From NCBI RefSeq assembly GCF_014206815.1, contig NZ_JACHNP010000002.1, forward strand, positions 806,001 to 870,000: a stretch of DNA of 64,000 nt, read 5' to 3'. Each line of letters begins with the position of its first letter. Position 1 is the first letter of the stretch. Both the position numbers and the translations under genes were made by a program. Shown here piece after piece: positions 59,471-64,000 of the stretch. Origin of the DNA: Xanthomonas sp. F10 (GTDB taxonomy: Bacteria > Pseudomonadota > Gammaproteobacteria > Xanthomonadales > Xanthomonadaceae). The notes beneath the pieces were generated by a model. That model was not told the DNA's origin and did not search any database. It saw only the letters and a program-made list of their open reading frames with translations.

Positions 59471-60379
59471 ATGCTGACGAGACGACGGTTCCTGCAGGGC
59501 GTGGGCATGGGCGCGAGCCTGCTGGCGGTGGCTGCGGTACAGGCGAAAACGGTGCAAAACCCAGCGCAAACGCTGCAGCAGCGGCTGGCCGAGATCGAGC
59601 GCCGCAGTGGCGGCCGGCTCGGCGTGAGCCTGCTCGACGGCAGCGGCGCGACGCTCGGCGGACAGCGCCAGGACGAGCGCTTCCCGCTATGCAGTACCTT
59701 CAAATTTCTATTGGCGGGGGCGGTGCTGCAGCGGGTCGATCGCGGCGAACTGGCCCTGGAGCGGCGCCTGCCGGTGCGCAAGGCGGATCTGCTGGCGTAT
59801 GCGCCGGTGTCCGAGCGCCATGTCGGCGGCGCGCTCAGCGTGGCCGAGCTCTGCCAGGCGGCGATGATCTACAGCGACAACACCGCCGCCAACCTGCTGC
59901 TGCCGCTGGTCGGCGACCCGCCTGGCGTGACCCGCTTCCTGCGTGCGCTGGGCGACGCGCAGACCCGCCTGGACCGCAACGAGCCAAGCATGAACGACGT
60001 CGTCGCCGGCGATCTGCGCGACACCACCACGCCGGCGGCGATGGCCGCGACGATGCGCACCCTGCTGCTCGGCGAGGCGCTGCAGCCCGCGTCGCGGCAG
60101 CGCCTGATCGCCTGGATGCGCGACAACCGCACCGGCAACGACTGCTTGCGTGCCGGCTTGCCGGCGGCCTGGCGGATTGGCGACAAGACCGGCAGCAACG
60201 GCACCGATACCCGCAACGACATCGCCATCGTGTGGGCGCCGGGGCGGGCCACGCCGCTGTTGCTCACCGCGTATCTCAACGGCGCGACCGTCGACAGCGC
60301 CGCGCGCGATGCGGCGCTGAAAGCGGTGGCGCAGGCGGTGGTGGCGTCGCTGCCTGCGCAGACGCTGCGTACCGGCTAG
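59471..60379 (+). CDS. bla: Class A beta-lactamase
   Basis: A 302-residue serine beta-lactamase with a Tat-type signal (LTRRRFLQGVGMGASLLAVA, cleaved near QA). Active-site motifs: STFK at 75-78 (nucleophile Ser75), SDN at 135-137, Glu171 in NEPSMND (the omega-loop general base), and KTG at 239-241. A cysteine precedes the nucleophile (CSTFK), the C69 position of some carbapenemases, but no cysteine follows KTG, so the carbapenemase disulfide is absent. The type resembles the L2 enzymes of relatives of Xanthomonas. Inducibility by divergent AmpR is likely. Start ATG 59471 fits the Tat signal. Confidence 0.93.
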   Translation: MLTRRRFLQGVGMGASLLAVAAVQAKTVQNPAQTLQQRLAEIERRSGGRLGVSLLDGSGATLGGQRQDERFPLCSTFKFLLAGAVLQRVDRGELALERRLPVRKADLLAYAPVSERHVGGALSVAELCQAAMIYSDNTAANLLLPLVGDPPGVTRFLRALGDAQTRLDRNEPSMNDVVAGDLRDTTTPAAMAATMRTLLLGEALQPASRQRLIAWMRDNRTGNDCLRAGLPAAWRIGDKTGSNGTDTRNDIAIVWAPGRATPLLLTAYLNGATVDSAARDAALKAVAQAVVASLPAQTLRTG

Positions 60380-60444
60380 GCGGCATTGCGCGCGCTGTAT
60401 CGCCTGCGTTCGCCGCAATCGCACCGGATGCAGGTCGCTCTTCC

Positions 60445-60506
60445 GTAGGAGCGGCTTCAGCCGCGACGGGCTTTACCGGGAAGGTCCGTCGCGACTGATC
60501 CCACAA
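60445..60506. repeat. Degenerate REP-type hairpin
   Basis: GTAGGAGCGGCTTCAGCCGC (60445 on) with a weakly matching right arm near 60488-60504. Located between the lactamase and the hydrolase gene. Confidence 0.75.
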
Positions 60507-60672
60507 CGGGGACAACAGCCATTCCTGCCGGACGCCGCTGGCGATCACTGGCGGCGCGATCGTGCCGATGCCGCGCGCGATCGCCTTCGCTGCACCCAAC
60601 GGCCACAGCCGCCGCGGCCGTGCCCCCTGCGCGTGCGGTCCCGTCCATTCCCCATCCTGTTCGGAGCGTCCC

Positions 60673-61638
60673 ATGCGTCGATTCGTGTGCTGTTCCTTGG
60701 CCATCGCCCTCGGTCTGTTTGCCCACGCCGCGCAGGCGCGGGTGTGGGAGCCCACGCCGGGCCACGTGCAGGTGCCGATCTGGCCCGGCGCGGTGCCGGA
60801 TGCATTGCCGCATCCGAAGCCGGAAACGGCTGGCCCTGGCTCAGGCAAGCCGTGGTGGCCGGCCATCCACGACGTCAGCCGGCCGACCATGACCGTGTAC
60901 CCGGCGCAGGGCCACAACACCGGCGCCGCGGTGGTGGTGTTTCCTGGCGGCGGCTACCAGATGCTGGCGATGGACCTGGAGGGCACGGAGATCTGCGACT
61001 GGCTGGTCTCGCGCGGCATCACCTGCGTGTTGCTGAAGTACCGCGTGCCGAACTCGGGTCCGACCTGGGTCGACGACCGCCGCTACTACCCCAAGGTGCA
61101 GACCGCGCTGCAGGACGCGCAGCGCACGCTGGGCCTGGTGCGCCAGCAGGCCGCGACCTGGGGCGTGGACCCGCACAAGATCGGGGTGATGGGTTTTTCC
61201 GCCGGCGGCCACCTGGTGGCCGCGGTGAGCACGCACTTCGCCCAGCGCACCTATCCGCTGGTGGATGCCGCCGATCGCGTCAGCTGCCGCCCGGACTTCG
61301 CCATCGCCGTGTATCCGGGCCATCTGTGGGTGCACGAGGACGAGGACGCCGACACCCGCGATTTCACCGATCTGGCCTTGCGTCCGGACATCCGCGTGGT
61401 CGCCGACACCCCGCCGACCTTCCTGCTGCAGGCCCAGGACGACTATGTGGACGGCATCTCGCAGGTGCTGGCGTACTTCGTCGCGCTCAACCACGCCGAC
61501 GTGCCGACGGAAATGCATATCTACGCCAAGGGCGGCCATGCCTTCGGCCTGCGCGCCAAGAACCTGCCGATCGCGCAGTGGCCGCAGCTGGTGGAGACCT
61601 GGCTGCGGACGATCGGGGTGCTTGAGAGCCGGGATTAG
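60673..61638 (+). CDS. Secreted alpha/beta hydrolase (esterase)
   Basis: A 321-residue protein with a signal peptide (MRRFVCCSLAIALGLFAHAA, cleavage near AQA). The core has the BD-FAE/acetylesterase pattern: oxyanion-type VVFPGGGYQML, nucleophile elbow GFSAGGH (Ser at about residue 179), the PDFAIAVYPGHL strand, and catalytic His in KGGHAFGL near residue 298. It probably acts on esterified plant sugars or xylan side chains (inference). The last residues SRD and the TAG stop belong to the G-rich repeat that begins at 61629. ATG 60673 is preceded by GGAG at about 8 bases. Confidence 0.87.
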   Translation: MRRFVCCSLAIALGLFAHAAQARVWEPTPGHVQVPIWPGAVPDALPHPKPETAGPGSGKPWWPAIHDVSRPTMTVYPAQGHNTGAAVVVFPGGGYQMLAMDLEGTEICDWLVSRGITCVLLKYRVPNSGPTWVDDRRYYPKVQTALQDAQRTLGLVRQQAATWGVDPHKIGVMGFSAGGHLVAAVSTHFAQRTYPLVDAADRVSCRPDFAIAVYPGHLWVHEDEDADTRDFTDLALRPDIRVVADTPPTFLLQAQDDYVDGISQVLAYFVALNHADVPTEMHIYAKGGHAFGLRAKNLPIAQWPQLVETWLRTIGVLESRD

Positions 61639-61795
61639 GGATTCGGGATTCGTAACAGCCGGGATTGGGGATTCGGGATTGGCAAAAGCGTGTCGGCGCG
61701 CGGATTGCGCTTTCACGAATCCCAAATCCCTAATCCCCAATCCCGGACGTTGTCACGAATCCCCACTCCCGACTCCCCAATCCCGCCCGCCTCCG
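61629..61795. repeat. G-rich repeat block overlapping two gene ends
   Basis: GGGATTAGGGATTCGGGATTCG (61631 on), a second GGGATTGGGGATTCGGGATT, a core with GTGTCGGCGCGCGGA, and C-rich AATCCC units to about 61790. It supplies the stop of the upstream hydrolase (61636-61638) and of the convergent phospholipase C (61753-61755). Confidence 0.85.
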
Positions 61796-63921
61796 GCGGG
61801 CTCCTGATACAGCCGCGCCGGTCCGCCCATCGCCGGATCGCTGATGCCGGGCTTGCCGTTTTCCGCGCGGCCAGCCAGGCGCTGGCGTGCGTTGTCCTGG
61901 ACCAGCCACAGGTCGTACCAACCGCCGCTCGGCCTGGCGCTCCAGCGCATGCGCTGCTCGGTGCCGGGTGCCAGCGTCACGCGTTGGCGGGGTTGTGCCT
62001 GTGCGTAGGCGGCCGGTTCAAGCGACACGCTGAGTGGCGCGGTCCCAGGATTGCGCAACAGCAGGCACAGCGCCTGCGCATCGTCCGGGTCCTGGATGAT
62101 GTCGGCCTGCAGCAGCGGAGCGCTCAGGTCACCGCGGTAGTGGCGGTGGAAGCCGTTGGGGCCGAGCAGCCACAGATCGTAGTCGCCGTCGTAGGTGGTC
62201 CAGGTGCCGTCCAGGGGCGCACCGGCGCCGACGGTGTAGCGGCGCGGGATCGCGGCCAGGTCGTAGCGGTCGTAGACGTGCAGCACCGCCGCCGCCCCGC
62301 TGTTGGCCATGTGCAGTCGCACCTCGCCGCGCTCGCGTTCGTACTGCAACTGCACCGTCGCCCGATACGGCAGGGCACGCGCGCGGCGCACGCCGAACGC
62401 CTGGTGCGGCGCCTGCACCTGCGCTGGCAGCGGCGGCAGTGCGTGCTCGTGCAATGCGGCGGCACGCGCTGCCGCCGCGCGCACGTCGGGCAGGTCGGCG
62501 ACGAAGGGGCGGGTATCGGCCTGGCGGAAATCGAAGGCGTCGAGCAGATCGCCGCAGACCGCGCGGCGCCACGCGCTCACACCGCTGGCGGCGACGCCGA
62601 AGCGGCGTTCCAGCAGACGCAGCACCGAGGTGTGGTCGTAGACCTGCGAATCGACCCAGCCGCCGCGGCTCCACGGCGAGATCACGTACAGCGGCACGCG
62701 CGGGCCGAGGCCGTAGGGACGCCCGCGCAGTTCCGGCGGGTCGGCCTTGGCGTCGCCCGGCGCCGGGTGCAGGTGGTATTCGCCGTCGGTGTCGACGCTG
62801 GAAGCGCCGGCCCGGCCGCCGGCCGCCGACGGGTCCGGCGAAGGCGGCGCCGGCGGCGGCACGTGGTCGAAGAAGCCGTCGTTCTCGTCGAACATCAGCA
62901 GCAGGGCGGTGCGCGCCCACACCTTGGGGTCGGCGGTCAGCGCGTCGAGCACGCGCGCGGTGTAGGCCGCGCCCTGCGCCGGGCTGGACGGATCGGGATG
63001 CTCGCTGCCGGCGGCGTCGGCGATGATGAAGCTCACCGACGGCAGCCGCGCCGCCAATACATCTTCGCGCAACTGGGCCAGGCTGCGGCTGGAGACGCCG
63101 CGTGCGCGCAACTGCGGGTCGTGCCCGGGCGCACCGCGCCAGGCCGCGCGGAACGGCGCGAAGCCAGCCAGCGGGTTGTCGGTGAAGTTGTCGGCCATGT
63201 CCTGGTAGATCTGCCAGGACACGCCGGCCTGCTGCAGTGCCTCGACATAGCTGGGCCAGCGGTAGTCGTCCGGGTCGCCGCCGAGTTCCGGGAAGTTGTC
63301 GTGCGAGTTGGCGATGACCGGGCCGCCGGCGCGGGCGTGCGGATCGTTCTGCCCGGTCCACAGGAACACGCGGTTCGGATTGGTGCCGGCCTGGATCGCG
63401 CAGTGGTAGGCATCGCACACGGTGAACGCCTCGGCCAGGGCGAACTGGAACGGCAGGTCGTCGCGTTCGTAATAGGCCAGCGCGTGGTCGCGCTTGGCCG
63501 CCGGCCACTGGCCCATGCGGCCGTGGTCCCAGGCCTGCTGCGCGTTCGGCCAGGTGTGCGGCGTGCCTTGCACGCGCATGGTGGCGAAATTGTGCGCGGT
63601 GCGCAGCGGGAACGGCGCCAACTGGCGGCTGCCGTCGGCGCTGGGCTGCAGCCAGACCGTGCGCGGGGCGATGCCGGGCAGCGGCGGTGCCGGGATCGGG
63701 AAGCGGTCGCCGAAGCCGCGCACGCCGGCCAGGCTGCCGAAGTAATGGTCGAAGGCGCGGTTCTCCTGCATCAGGATCACCACGTGCTGCAGGTCGTCGA
63801 GGGTGCCGCTGCGCACGTCCGGGGCGATCGCCGCGGCGCGGGCGATGCTCGGCGGCAGCAGGGCGGCGGCGCTGGCGGTGAGGCCGGCGCGGAGCAGCCG
63901 GCGGCGGGTCTGGTCGGTCAT
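61753..63921 (-). CDS. Phospholipase C, phosphocholine-specific family, Tat-exported
   Basis: A 722-residue enzyme. Tat signal TRRRLLRAGLTASAAALLPP (about 5-29). A phosphoesterase domain includes LQHVVILMQENRAFDHYFG (about 43-61), RPGNPH-like GTNPNRVFLWTG and FDENDGFFDHVPPP (about 331-344), and two DUF756-type C-terminal modules (about 505-720; VRRARALPYRATVQLQY, and GGWYDLW). It hydrolyses phosphatidylcholine-type lipids and is normally secreted after Tat export. The final residues GRDWGVGSGDS are encoded by the G-rich repeat, replacing the natural tail. Start ATG 63921 fits the Tat motif. No neighbouring accessory gene. Confidence 0.92.
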   Translation of the reverse strand: MTDQTRRRLLRAGLTASAAALLPPSIARAAAIAPDVRSGTLDDLQHVVILMQENRAFDHYFGSLAGVRGFGDRFPIPAPPLPGIAPRTVWLQPSADGSRQLAPFPLRTAHNFATMRVQGTPHTWPNAQQAWDHGRMGQWPAAKRDHALAYYERDDLPFQFALAEAFTVCDAYHCAIQAGTNPNRVFLWTGQNDPHARAGGPVIANSHDNFPELGGDPDDYRWPSYVEALQQAGVSWQIYQDMADNFTDNPLAGFAPFRAAWRGAPGHDPQLRARGVSSRSLAQLREDVLAARLPSVSFIIADAAGSEHPDPSSPAQGAAYTARVLDALTADPKVWARTALLLMFDENDGFFDHVPPPAPPSPDPSAAGGRAGASSVDTDGEYHLHPAPGDAKADPPELRGRPYGLGPRVPLYVISPWSRGGWVDSQVYDHTSVLRLLERRFGVAASGVSAWRRAVCGDLLDAFDFRQADTRPFVADLPDVRAAAARAAALHEHALPPLPAQVQAPHQAFGVRRARALPYRATVQLQYERERGEVRLHMANSGAAAVLHVYDRYDLAAIPRRYTVGAGAPLDGTWTTYDGDYDLWLLGPNGFHRHYRGDLSAPLLQADIIQDPDDAQALCLLLRNPGTAPLSVSLEPAAYAQAQPRQRVTLAPGTEQRMRWSARPSGGWYDLWLVQDNARQRLAGRAENGKPGISDPAMGGPARLYQEPAGGGRDWGVGSGDS

Positions 63922-64000
63922 GCTGGTCCGGGAAAGCGCAATGCGGCGGCGGCCGGGAGCGGCCGCCGCCGCGAGACTGCCACGGCGCCGGTTACAGGTC

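Noticed and set aside
59471-60379. Carbapenemase-type disulfide in the beta-lactamase
   Set aside because: Cysteine is present before the nucleophile but the position after KTG is not cysteine, so the hallmark pair is incomplete.

Overview
This window is high-GC DNA that reads as a chromosome segment of Xanthomonas. The basis is a xanthoferrin-type (vibrioferrin-like) siderophore locus, an otsB-GH15-otsA trehalose operon, many large TonB-dependent receptors, an ampR-class A beta-lactamase pair, and two intergenic repeat families that I associate with xanthomonads: G-rich GGGATT(C) tracts, and hairpins built on TGTAGGAGCGGCTTCAGCC. The species is not resolved. No RNA gene, IS element, prophage, CRISPR array or origin was seen.

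Layout. 1-3.0 kb: the 3' end of pgeF, with a DUF4166 gene and a DCC-family gene overlapping in series, convergent with a methyl-accepting chemotaxis protein. 3.3-5.8 kb: membrane PQQ glucose dehydrogenase (gcd). 6.1-10.1 kb: trehalose operon otsB-GH15-otsA (minus strand). 10.1-12.8 kb: G-rich repeats and a TonB-dependent receptor. 13.1-17.9 kb: DUF3574 lipoprotein, GNAT acetyltransferase, NCS2-like permease, DUF3014 protein and glutathione transferase. 18.0-22.8 kb: clpB behind a clear sigma-32 promoter, an overlapping HAD hydrolase, then metY. 22.9-30.7 kb: divergent LysR/FUSC transporter, divergent SDR/HxlR with a palindromic operator, AraC regulator, Fsr-like MFS exporter and fatty acid hydroxylase/sterol desaturase. 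30.8-31.1 kb: psiF-like gene. 31.2-41.5 kb: a seven-gene siderophore locus read leftwards: HpcH/HpaI aldolase-like protein, outer-membrane receptor, ATP-grasp enzyme, NIS synthetase, MFS exporter, NIS synthetase and PLP decarboxylase. A Fur-box-like site lies in front of the first gene. 41.7-43.4 kb: YbaL/Kef antiporter. 43.9-45.8 kb: a MASE1 membrane protein with a degenerate kinase-like C-terminus, overlapping tail to tail with a small exported protein whose upstream region carries a strong CRP/Clp-type site. 46.6-54.8 kb: three tandem paralogous TonB-dependent receptors. 55.1-58.3 kb: YheS-type ABC-F ATPase and two small membrane proteins. 58.5-61.6 kb: divergent ampR/beta-lactamase and a secreted alpha/beta hydrolase. 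61.8-63.9 kb: Tat-exported phospholipase C.

The genes suggest a nutrient-scavenging, stress-adapted plant-associated lifestyle: iron acquisition, other TonB-dependent uptake, periplasmic glucose oxidation, trehalose, drug and aryl-acid efflux, beta-lactam resistance and phospholipid degradation. The least explained items are the MASE1 pseudo-kinase with its convergent exported neighbour, the SbnG-like aldolase in the siderophore locus, the GH15 enzyme inside the trehalose operon, the palindromes upstream of the receptor genes, and three genes whose C-termini and stop codons are supplied by G-rich intergenic repeats.
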